Positions 1-4,730 of a stretch of 6,686 nucleotides of DNA are shown piece by piece. The translations under genes and the position numbers were made by a program. The notes beneath the pieces were generated by a model. That model did not search any database, was not told the origin of the DNA, and saw nothing but the letters and a program-made list of their open reading frames with translations. This DNA comes from Clostridia bacterium (GTDB lineage Bacteria > Bacillota > Clostridia > Oscillospirales > Acutalibacteraceae), in assembly GCA_017480265.1 (NCBI GenBank), contig JAFVAZ010000028.1, forward strand, positions 1-6,686. The letters run 5' to 3'. Every line of letters starts with the position of its first letter. Position 1 is the stretch's first letter.

Positions 1-101
1 ATTTCGGAGATTTTCAAATAAGTTGTGTTTTTATTTTCTGTATCATTTTCTATGAATATCGCTTCTAGGCCCTTACCTAAGCCACTTTGTTTTTTTGCCA
101 T
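1..101 (-). CDS. parB: ParB/Spo0J chromosome-partitioning protein, N-terminal fragment (cut by window edge)
   Basis: Only the first 33 codons are inside the window. They read MAKKQSGLGKGLEAIF followed by an acidic, Asn-rich linker and then YLKISE. The basic N-terminus with the SGLGKGL(E/D)A(I/L)F box is the typical ParB opening, which in this family contacts and stimulates the ParA ATPase. The next expected element, the parS-binding and CTP-binding core, lies beyond the edge. The start is ATG at 101, with a full-strength ribosome binding site (GGAGGTGA, 106-113) close upstream. The gene follows parA after 13 bases and on the same strand, so the two are almost surely co-transcribed. ParB loads at parS and spreads to build the partition complex; a matching parS lies at 969-984. 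Identity is secure from the motif plus the parA neighbour, although most of the protein is unseen. Confidence 0.93.
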   Translation of the reverse strand, partial: MAKKQSGLGKGLEAIFIENDTENKNTTYLKISE

Positions 102-114
102 TTTTTCACCTCCT

Positions 115-882
115 TTATTTTTTATTGTTTTTTATCAGTTCTTTGGCTAAATCATTGTAAGATCTAGCACCTTTACAGAATTTATCAAAATACATGACCG
201 GCTTGCCAAAACTCGGAGCCTCAGAGAGTCTGACGGTTCTTGGAATGACGGTTTTGAATACTTGATCTTGAAAATACTTTTTTACTTCTTCCAGCACCTG
301 CAGCGTCAATTTAAGCCTTTTGTCGTACATTGTAAGCAAGACGCCCTCAAGCTCCAGATTATTGTTGTATTGGCGCTTGATCCTCCGGACAGTACCTATG
401 AGCTGAGATAAACCCTCCAATGCATAAAATTCGCACTGAATGGGGACTATCACGCTATCGCAGGCACTGAGGACATTGGTAGTGATTATCCCTAAAGATG
501 GAGGGCAGTCAAAAAATATGTAGTCGAAATCCTTAGCAATAGGCGCTATAGCGTCCTTCAAAAGATACTCTCTATTTTTCACGTTCACAAGTTCCAGCTC
601 TGCGCCAGAAAGAGAAACGCTGGATGGTATCACGCTTAAATTCTTAAATGGAGTTTTAATTATAGCATCTTCCATTTTTGTCCGCTTCTCGATCACGCCG
701 TAAATAGATGCCTTTACATTTCTCTTATCTATCCCCACGCCGCTGGTAGTGTTCCCCTGCGGATCCATGTCTATCAGCAGAACTTTTTTGTTTTTGGCAC
801 CTACTGCGGCAGCCAGATTCACTGCGGTTGTAGTTTTGCCAACGCCTCCCTTTTGATTTGTTATCGCTATGATTTTACCCAC
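115..882 (-). CDS. parA: ParA/Soj chromosome-partitioning ATPase
   Basis: This is a 255-residue MinD/ParA-type P-loop ATPase of normal Soj length. Numbered from the start chosen here, the deviant Walker A motif KGGVGKTT is at about residues 11-18 with signature Lys11 and catalytic-loop Lys16. The Walker A' motif LLIDMDPQGN carries Asp38 and Asp40, and the Walker B motif FFDCPPSLG carries Asp125. Family knowledge: ATP-bound dimers bind DNA without sequence specificity and are released by ParB, which drives origin segregation and, in spore-formers, links it to sporulation and DnaA control. GTG at 882 gives MGKIIAITNQKGG, a usual Soj opening, seven bases after AGGAGG (890-895). The longer GTG at 888 leaves only one base after that site and is rejected. 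parB follows 13 bases downstream. A sigma-A promoter and parS lie just upstream, so ParB binding there may affect its expression. Confidence 0.96.
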   Translation of the reverse strand: MGKIIAITNQKGGVGKTTTAVNLAAAVGAKNKKVLLIDMDPQGNTTSGVGIDKRNVKASIYGVIEKRTKMEDAIIKTPFKNLSVIPSSVSLSGAELELVNVKNREYLLKDAIAPIAKDFDYIFFDCPPSLGIITTNVLSACDSVIVPIQCEFYALEGLSQLIGTVRRIKRQYNNNLELEGVLLTMYDKRLKLTLQVLEEVKKYFQDQVFKTVIPRTVRLSEAPSFGKPVMYFDKFCKGARSYNDLAKELIKNNKK

Positions 883-889
883 ATTCACC

Positions 890-895
890 CCTCCT
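890..895 (-). promoter_or_regulatory. Ribosome binding site that fixes the parA start
   Basis: AGGAGG on the minus strand. It sits 7 bases before GTG 882 but only 1 base before GTG 888, so initiation at 882 is much more plausible. Confidence 0.8.
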
Positions 896-914
896 AATTT
901 TTGAATATGATAAA

Positions 915-943
915 ATTATACCACAAACTTTATTTTATGTATA
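915..943 (-). promoter_or_regulatory. Sigma-A promoter of parA-parB
   Basis: On the minus strand, TATACA (938-943, four of six matches to TTGACA) is followed after 17 bases by a perfect TATAAT (915-920). The bases just before the -10 hexamer are TGG, giving an extended -10 element. Transcription would begin near 908, leaving a leader of about 25 bases before the parA start. The parS palindrome begins 25 bp upstream of the -35 box, close enough for bound or spreading ParB to affect this promoter. Confidence 0.75.
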
Positions 944-968
944 GCCTGCAGAGAGCAAAAAATAAAAA

Positions 969-984
969 TGTTCCACGTGGAACA
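969..984. other. parS: parS centromere site
   Basis: The sequence TGTTCCACGTGGAACA is a perfect 16-bp palindrome and a known variant of the bacterial parS consensus (the Bacillus form has TTTCACGTGAAA at its core). Here the perfect symmetry extends outward through A/T pairs to 963-990, 28 bp in all. The site lies between srtB and the parA promoter, next to the genes for its cognate ParA and ParB. ParB family proteins recognise this palindrome, load as a CTP-dependent clamp and slide outward. The combination of exact motif and neighbouring parAB makes the assignment very strong. Confidence 0.95.
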
Positions 985-990
985 TTTTTA

Positions 991-1072
991 ATAAGTGCCC
1001 CAAAATTAGATGTATCAAGGGGTTAGCGAAAATGGCAACTTGGAGATACCGAAAGAAAAGCCTCTATTTTTA
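991..1072. other. Intergenic stretch between parS and srtB with no assigned function
   Basis: No gene and no convincing terminator for srtB are visible. The string around 994-1010 (AAGTGCCCCAAAATTAGA) loosely resembles, from memory, terminal repeats of IS3-family (IS150-group) insertion sequences. No partner repeat or transposase is in the window. CCCC and GGGG tracts 17 bases apart could form only a weak hairpin. It is recorded as unexplained spacer. Confidence 0.3.
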
Positions 1073-1978
1073 TTATGCTTCGCCCTTATACCAGTTTATT
1101 TCTCCTGCCGCCAATGCATCTTTGAAGCTAGTAACTGTAGGCTTTGAGCCGCCGTATCTTTTATAGTAAGCATCCGGATAAAGCACCTTTGGATTATATA
1201 CCGCACTAGCAGTATCTACGCCGGGATCTTCATTTGGGCGGACTTTTCTGGCTACTAGTATTGTACGGAAATCTTTCATTTCATAAGAGCATGTAGATAA
1301 CGTCAGAATCTTGTCATCGTCAGCTATATCTACAGGCGTATTGATGATAGACCGCACTTTGACTTGATATATATACTCCAGGAAATCCTCCTTTTTACCG
1401 GCAAAATCCGAGATGATATAATCAAACAGTTTGCCATGATCTGGATTAGTGTTTGTCTTAAATATAGAGATAATCTTCCACTTGGCCCTTTCGTAGATGG
1501 TGTCAAAAGTAAAAACAGGGTTAGCTTGGTAGAAGGTCAAGTTAGAAAAATCGCAGATCGAAGCAAACATGCTGCCATTGTTCATGTGGTGACCGTGCAA
1601 GATGATGTTCTGCGGATCTTTTTCTATTATACAGGTGTGGTCGGTGAAGATACTGCCATATCGGGAGCGCTCTTTTTTTGAGTTTTTATATAAATAGTCC
1701 TCAGAATTAAGTACAGGGTAGTCTACCGGAGTATTTTCAATCCTGATCCAACCTATGATATCACTGTTGATTTTTCTCAATTCATTAAAGTTTACGTTTT
1801 CATTTGAGCTGTCGTGATATACTTTCTTTATATCGTCTATTATATCTTCGTTATGTTTCGGGTCCAGAAAAAACCATTTGATTAAGAAAAAGGTAGAAAC
1901 AATAAAAACTACCCCAAAGATCGCGATCAAGCAATTATAAATTTTCAGCTTTCTTTTTTTGTTTTTCTCTATATTCAT
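1073..1978 (-). CDS. srtB: Class B sortase (membrane-anchored cysteine transpeptidase)
   Basis: This is a 301-residue class B sortase, which joins surface proteins bearing a sorting signal to the cell wall. Numbered from the start used here, it has a short Lys-rich cytoplasmic tail, one membrane segment (about residues 14-38) and then an extracellular domain. That domain has the opening motif NSDIIGWIRIENTPVDYPV. The catalytic His130 lies in LHGHH, Cys230 in TLSTCSY and Arg238 in FRTILVARKV, so the triad is complete. About 50 residues follow the catalytic Arg, including VLYPDAYYKRYGG, a tail longer than in S. aureus SrtB. ATG 1978 is chosen because AGGAGG (1984-1989) lies five bases before it; the upstream ATG at 1999 lacks such a site. 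No substrate gene with an NPQTN-like motif is next to it, so its target is probably encoded elsewhere. It has its own promoter, overlapping the end of thiI. Confidence 0.92.
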   Translation of the reverse strand: MNIEKNKKRKLKIYNCLIAIFGVVFIVSTFFLIKWFFLDPKHNEDIIDDIKKVYHDSSNENVNFNELRKINSDIIGWIRIENTPVDYPVLNSEDYLYKNSKKERSRYGSIFTDHTCIIEKDPQNIILHGHHMNNGSMFASICDFSNLTFYQANPVFTFDTIYERAKWKIISIFKTNTNPDHGKLFDYIISDFAGKKEDFLEYIYQVKVRSIINTPVDIADDDKILTLSTCSYEMKDFRTILVARKVRPNEDPGVDTASAVYNPKVLYPDAYYKRYGGSKPTVTSFKDALAAGEINWYKGEA

Positions 1979-1983
1979 TTTAT

Positions 1984-1989
1984 CCTCCT
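1984..1989 (-). promoter_or_regulatory. Ribosome binding site that fixes the srtB start
   Basis: AGGAGG on the minus strand, five bases before ATG 1978. It lies inside the longer open frame that begins at 1999, so that longer form would read through the site as codons. This favours 1978 as the start. Confidence 0.8.
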
Positions 1990-2031
1990 GATTTTTCATT
2001 TTGCTTTTTCCAAAAATTCAACCATAGTTAT

Positions 2032-2060
2032 ATTATAAATGAGATTGACAAAAATGTTAA
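2032..2060 (-). promoter_or_regulatory. Sigma-A promoter of srtB
   Basis: On the minus strand, TTAACA (2055-2060, five of six matches to TTGACA) and a perfect TATAAT (2032-2037) are 17 bases apart. The -35 box contains the TAA stop of thiI (2057-2059). Transcription would begin near 2025, leaving a leader of about 45 bases. This implies that srtB can be expressed apart from thiI despite the same orientation and a gap of only 78 bases. Confidence 0.75.
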
Positions 2061-3226
2061 TCCACAATTATCTCTTCTAGATTATCAAGTGCAGAACCAA
2101 TCAGCGCATCGGCTTCCAGTTTTTGCTCCTCTGCCAAGATATCTTCTAGATGAGGCTTTGTTTTAGGGTGCTTAGGAGTAAATATAGTGCAGCAATCTTC
2201 GTAAGGTTCTATGGATATTTTAAATGTATCAATTTTTCTTGCAATGGAAATGATCTCTTCCTTATCCATGCCTATTAGAGGCCTAAAGATCGGCAGGTTT
2301 ATGCCAGCATTAGTACAAAAGATAGCTTCCAAGGTTTGGCTTGCCACTTGCCCCAAACTTTCTCCTGTTATCAGAGCCAAGCCGCCGTATCTTTGAGCTA
2401 TAGATTCGGAGATTTTCATCATAAATCGACGCATGATAATGGTAAAATATTCCTCTCGACAATTTTCTCTTATCTGCTCCTGGATATTTGTGAAGGGAAC
2501 TATGACCAGTGTGACTTTACCGCTATACTGAGATACTTTTTTTACTAAGCGTTCGACTTTTTCTTTAGCACGGATGCTGGTATATGGTGGGCTAGCAAAA
2601 TGAACCGCGATAAGCTCGACGCCTCTTTTGGCCATCATATAAGAAGCTACGGGGCTGTCTATCCCGCCGGAGATCAGGCTGACAGCTTTTATACCCATTC
2701 CTATGGGCACACCTCCGGCACCGGAGGTGCTATTACCTCTGACGAATGCATGGTTGTCTCTTATCTCGATATTTACGACAATATCCGGATTGTTGACGTT
2801 TACGGATAGATTTGGGAATTTTTCTGATATGTAAGAACCGACTTCTTTAGAGATTTCGGGAGATTTTAATGCAAACTTTTTGTCGGCTCTTTTGGTTTCT
2901 ACTTTGAATGTTTTCACAGTGGATAGAGTATCTTTTAAGTATTGATGTGTGGTGTTTTTTATGTCATCCAGTTCTTTTTTGCAGATTGCTGCCTTAGAAT
3001 AATTTGCAATGCCGAAGATGGTAGAAAGGCTCTCTGTAGCTTCGTCTAAATCTATATTGTCATTTTCAGGCATGATGGTTATAGTAGACTGAGAGATAGA
3101 CAAGGAAAAGCTGCCTAGTTTTGAAATTTTCTTCTTTATATTTTTTATTAGCTGTATCTCAAAGTTTCTGCGATTCAAGCCTTTGAGGACTATCTCCCCT
3201 ATTTTCACCAGTATGATCTCTTTCAT
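2057..3226 (-). CDS. thiI: ThiI: tRNA 4-thiouridine synthase (sulfurtransferase), form without rhodanese domain
   Basis: This 389-residue protein has the layout of Gram-positive ThiI. It opens with the ferredoxin-like region MKEIILVKIGEIVLKG...RRNFE, followed by a THUMP domain (roughly residues 60-165, with TFKVETKRADKKF). The adenylating PP-loop domain has SGGIDSP at 186-192 and the family signature TGESLGQVASQT near 287-298. YEDCCTIFTPKHP at 342-354 supplies Cys345 and Cys346, the likely equivalents of the sulfur-relay cysteine. The C-terminal rhodanese domain of enterobacterial ThiI is absent, as is normal in Firmicutes, where sulfur comes directly from a dedicated desulfurase such as the one encoded upstream. 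The enzyme activates uridine 8 of tRNA with ATP and installs sulfur; in some bacteria it also serves thiamine thiazole synthesis. ATG 3226 follows AGGAGG (3232-3237) by five bases. The open frame extends to 3301 but that part overlaps the cloverleaf and is not protein-like. Confidence 0.95.
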   Translation of the reverse strand: MKEIILVKIGEIVLKGLNRRNFEIQLIKNIKKKISKLGSFSLSISQSTITIMPENDNIDLDEATESLSTIFGIANYSKAAICKKELDDIKNTTHQYLKDTLSTVKTFKVETKRADKKFALKSPEISKEVGSYISEKFPNLSVNVNNPDIVVNIEIRDNHAFVRGNSTSGAGGVPIGMGIKAVSLISGGIDSPVASYMMAKRGVELIAVHFASPPYTSIRAKEKVERLVKKVSQYSGKVTLVIVPFTNIQEQIRENCREEYFTIIMRRFMMKISESIAQRYGGLALITGESLGQVASQTLEAIFCTNAGINLPIFRPLIGMDKEEIISIARKIDTFKISIEPYEDCCTIFTPKHPKTKPHLEDILAEEQKLEADALIGSALDNLEEIIVD

Positions 3227-3290
3227 AAGATCCTCCTTATTTTTTATATCTTTTTCGTTATTGCTAAAAAAAATTAATCCCTGCAGTGAG

Positions 3291-3385
3291 GAGCAGCCCA
3301 AACATAATAAATTTTAATTTATTATGTTTGATACATATGTCTTATGTATCGCGTAACCTATGGTTATAGGTTACGCGGGCTGCTC
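3291..3385. repeat. Nested inverted repeats forming a closed four-way junction (cloverleaf)
   Basis: Four perfect stems account for the whole 95-base segment. The outer stem pairs GAGCAGCCC (3291-3299) with GGGCTGCTC (3377-3385). Inside it lie three hairpins with no base between them. Arm 1 pairs 3300-3313 with 3316-3329 (14 bp, A/T-rich, two bases at the tip). Arm 2 pairs GATACATA (3330-3337) with TATGTATC (3343-3350) around a 5-base loop. Arm 3 pairs GCGTAACCTAT (3351-3361) with ATAGGTTACGC (3366-3376) around GGTT. In total 84 of 95 bases are paired and the rest are tip loops. It lies between the desulfurase gene and thiI and would be part of their transcript. Each side of the outer stem also has a small local competitor: GCTCT-C-AGAGC at 3382-3392, and CTGC/GCAG at 3281-3296. 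The structure is plain, but its function (RNA element, folded single-stranded DNA site or small mobile repeat) is unknown. Confidence 0.9.
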
Positions 3386-3411
3386 TCAGAGCAAAAAAGC
3401 TAAAAATCAAG

Positions 3412-4545
3412 TTAGTTGCTTCCGGAAAAAGAACTTAAGCCTTCCTTCAAATATTTGATTAAATCATCAATATCTTGTTTAGAGTTATATTTAGAAAAGC
3501 TGACTCTAATAGAAGATGTTATTTTTTCATCTAGAAGACCGATATTTTTAAGGACACGACTTTTTTTACCTTTGGCGCAAGCAGAACCACCGGAGACATA
3601 TATGCCTTTTGAAGATAAAAAGTTCAACATAGTTTCAGCTTTGACTTTGCCGGTAGAGAAATTAACAACATACGGGATGCCGTCACGACTAGAATTTATA
3701 GTAACACCCTCTATTTTGCCTAATTCTTCCATTAAATAATCCCTTAAATTTGAAACTTTACCATAATTTTCGCTTAAGTTAAATTCAGATACAGCCTCGC
3801 CAAAAGCCGCTATCAGAGAGGCAGCTTCCGTACCTGGGCGAACTTTTCCCTGTTGTTCTCCGCCGAAAAAGATAGGGGCAATGCGGGTATTTTTAGATTT
3901 ATATAAAAATCCACAACCTTTAGGAGCGTGTACTTTATGCGCTGATGCCGAGATTAAGTCCGCTTTTAATTTAGATACTTTCACAGGGATTTTCCCAAAA
4001 GCTTGTACAGCATCTACGTGGAAAATAGCCGGAGACTTTTTTTGCTCTATGCAATTTCTGATTTGATCTACAGGTAAAATAGAACCAATTTCATTGTTTA
4101 CCATCATCATCGTTACAAGAATTGTTTTCTCGTCTATAGCGCTTAATATCTGATTTTTTGATATACGTCCTGTAATATCTGATTTTAAATATACAACTTG
4201 TATACCAGTCGATTCTAAATACCTGCATGTTTCATATACTGAAGAATGCTCTATAGCAGAGGTTACAATTTTGTTACCTTTTCGCCTCATGGCGTTTACT
4301 GCGCCCAAGATAGCTAAATTGTTAGCTTCTGTTCCTCCGGAGGTAAAATATATCTCATCAGTATCGGCACCTATTTCCTTAGCGATTATCTCTTTAGCCT
4401 TTTCTACTTCTTTTTGCGCTTCGAAGCCTTTTTGATGCAGCGATGATGGGTTACCAAATATTTTTTCCATCATTTCTGTTGCTTTTTTTGCAGCTTTTTC
4501 GCTTACTTTAGTTGTTGCACTATTATCAAGATACACTTCGCGCAA
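3412..4545 (-). CDS. nifZ: NifS/IscS-family cysteine desulfurase, probable ThiI partner (NifZ-like)
   Basis: This 377-residue class V aminotransferase fold enzyme releases sulfur from cysteine as a protein persulfide. Visible signatures are YLDNSATT at 5-12, FGNPSSLHQ near 30-38, FTSGGTEANNLAI at 67-79 and His100 (stacks on PLP). HVDAVQAFGK contains Asp178, SAHKVHAPKGCG contains the PLP lysine Lys204, and SGGSACAKGKK contains the catalytic Cys323. Its place directly before thiI on the same strand matches the nifZ-thiI pair of Bacillus subtilis, where the desulfurase feeds ThiI. No scaffold gene (iscU/sufU) is adjacent, which argues against a general Fe-S role. The start appears to be TTG 4545, eight bases after AGGAGG (4554-4559). 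An ATG at 4549, out of frame, would give only a 7-residue peptide and overlaps the TTG. The gene symbol rests on context; the enzyme family is certain. Confidence 0.9.
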   Translation of the reverse strand: MREVYLDNSATTKVSEKAAKKATEMMEKIFGNPSSLHQKGFEAQKEVEKAKEIIAKEIGADTDEIYFTSGGTEANNLAILGAVNAMRRKGNKIVTSAIEHSSVYETCRYLESTGIQVVYLKSDITGRISKNQILSAIDEKTILVTMMMVNNEIGSILPVDQIRNCIEQKKSPAIFHVDAVQAFGKIPVKVSKLKADLISASAHKVHAPKGCGFLYKSKNTRIAPIFFGGEQQGKVRPGTEAASLIAAFGEAVSEFNLSENYGKVSNLRDYLMEELGKIEGVTINSSRDGIPYVVNFSTGKVKAETMLNFLSSKGIYVSGGSACAKGKKSRVLKNIGLLDEKITSSIRVSFSKYNSKQDIDDLIKYLKEGLSSFSGSN

Positions 4546-4553
4546 TCATTATT

Positions 4554-4559
4554 CCTCCT
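4554..4559 (-). promoter_or_regulatory. Ribosome binding site of the desulfurase gene, serving a TTG start
   Basis: AGGAGG on the minus strand. It is eight bases before the in-frame TTG (4545-4543) and four bases before an out-of-frame ATG (4549-4547) that overlaps nothing useful. The TTG is the only start that gives the complete YLDNSATT N-terminus. Confidence 0.7.
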
Positions 4560-4593
4560 TATGGAAAAATGAAAATCATCTTTTCCCTTATTT

Positions 4594-4599
4594 ATTATA
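4594..4599 (-). promoter_or_regulatory. Probable -10 box of the nifZ-thiI transcript
   Basis: A perfect TATAAT on the minus strand lies 48 bases before the TTG start, in the A/T-rich gap between the divergent nifZ and ypeB genes. No good -35 hexamer is visible at 16-18 bases (the best reads as A/T-rich with about three matches), so only the -10 element is annotated. Confidence 0.5.
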
Positions 4600-4643
4600 C
4601 AATATATTTTTTTTCTTTAATAGCATGCCTTATATTTATTTTA

Positions 4644-4673
4644 TGAATAAAGCGGTGGGTTTTGTTAATAATA
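4644..4673 (+). promoter_or_regulatory. Sigma-G-like promoter of ypeB
   Basis: TGAATA (4644-4649) is followed after 17 bases by AATAATA (4667-4673). This matches the forespore sigma-G pattern (GHATR, then CATNHTA), missing only the first C of the -10 box. Family knowledge places sleB and ypeB under sigma-G in Bacillus, which agrees with this reading. The A/T-rich setting makes chance matches possible. Confidence 0.5.
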
Positions 4674-4716
4674 CCTTTATATTTGATTTTTCGAGAGAAA
4701 AGATAAATGTGAAAAT

Positions 4717-4722
4717 AGGTGA
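4717..4722 (+). promoter_or_regulatory. Ribosome binding site that fixes the ypeB start
   Basis: AGGTGA ends eight bases before ATG 4731. The open frame could begin at GTG 4719, but that codon is inside this site and has no good site of its own. Confidence 0.65.
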
Positions 4723-4730
4723 TAAAGAGT

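Noticed and set aside
883..888. parA start at GTG 888
   Set aside because: Only one base separates it from AGGAGG; GTG 882 has seven bases and gives the usual MGKIIAIT opening.
1018..1066. Riboswitch-like bases (GGGG, GGAGATACC, GAAAG) resembling TPP or c-di-GMP aptamers
   Set aside because: The other conserved parts of either aptamer are missing and the plus strand here leads only into antisense srtB.
1010..1150. Short plus-strand frame starting near ATG 1010
   Set aside because: No ribosome binding site and most of it is antisense to the srtB 3' end.
1364..1681. Plus-strand open frame of about 105 codons inside srtB
   Set aside because: Antisense to a gene with complete sortase motifs, with no protein signature; a shadow. 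The same applies to plus-strand frames inside thiI and nifZ and the minus-strand frames at 4677-4862 and 5984-6223.
1979..1999. srtB start at ATG 1999
   Set aside because: No ribosome binding site before it, and the good site lies downstream of it, just before ATG 1978.
2032..2051. TTGTCA as -35 box for srtB
   Set aside because: Only eight bases from TATAAT; TTAACA at 2055-2060 gives the correct 17-base spacing.
3227..3301. Longer N-terminus for ThiI beginning MGCSSLQGLIFF
   Set aside because: It starts inside the cloverleaf, has no ribosome binding site, and the family begins at MKEIILVKIGE, which follows AGGAGG at 3232-3237.
3266..3385. Cloverleaf as an ordinary rho-independent terminator of nifZ
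   Set aside because: The T-run is 17 bases past the outer stem in the transcribed direction, and the three-armed fold is far more complex than a terminator needs.
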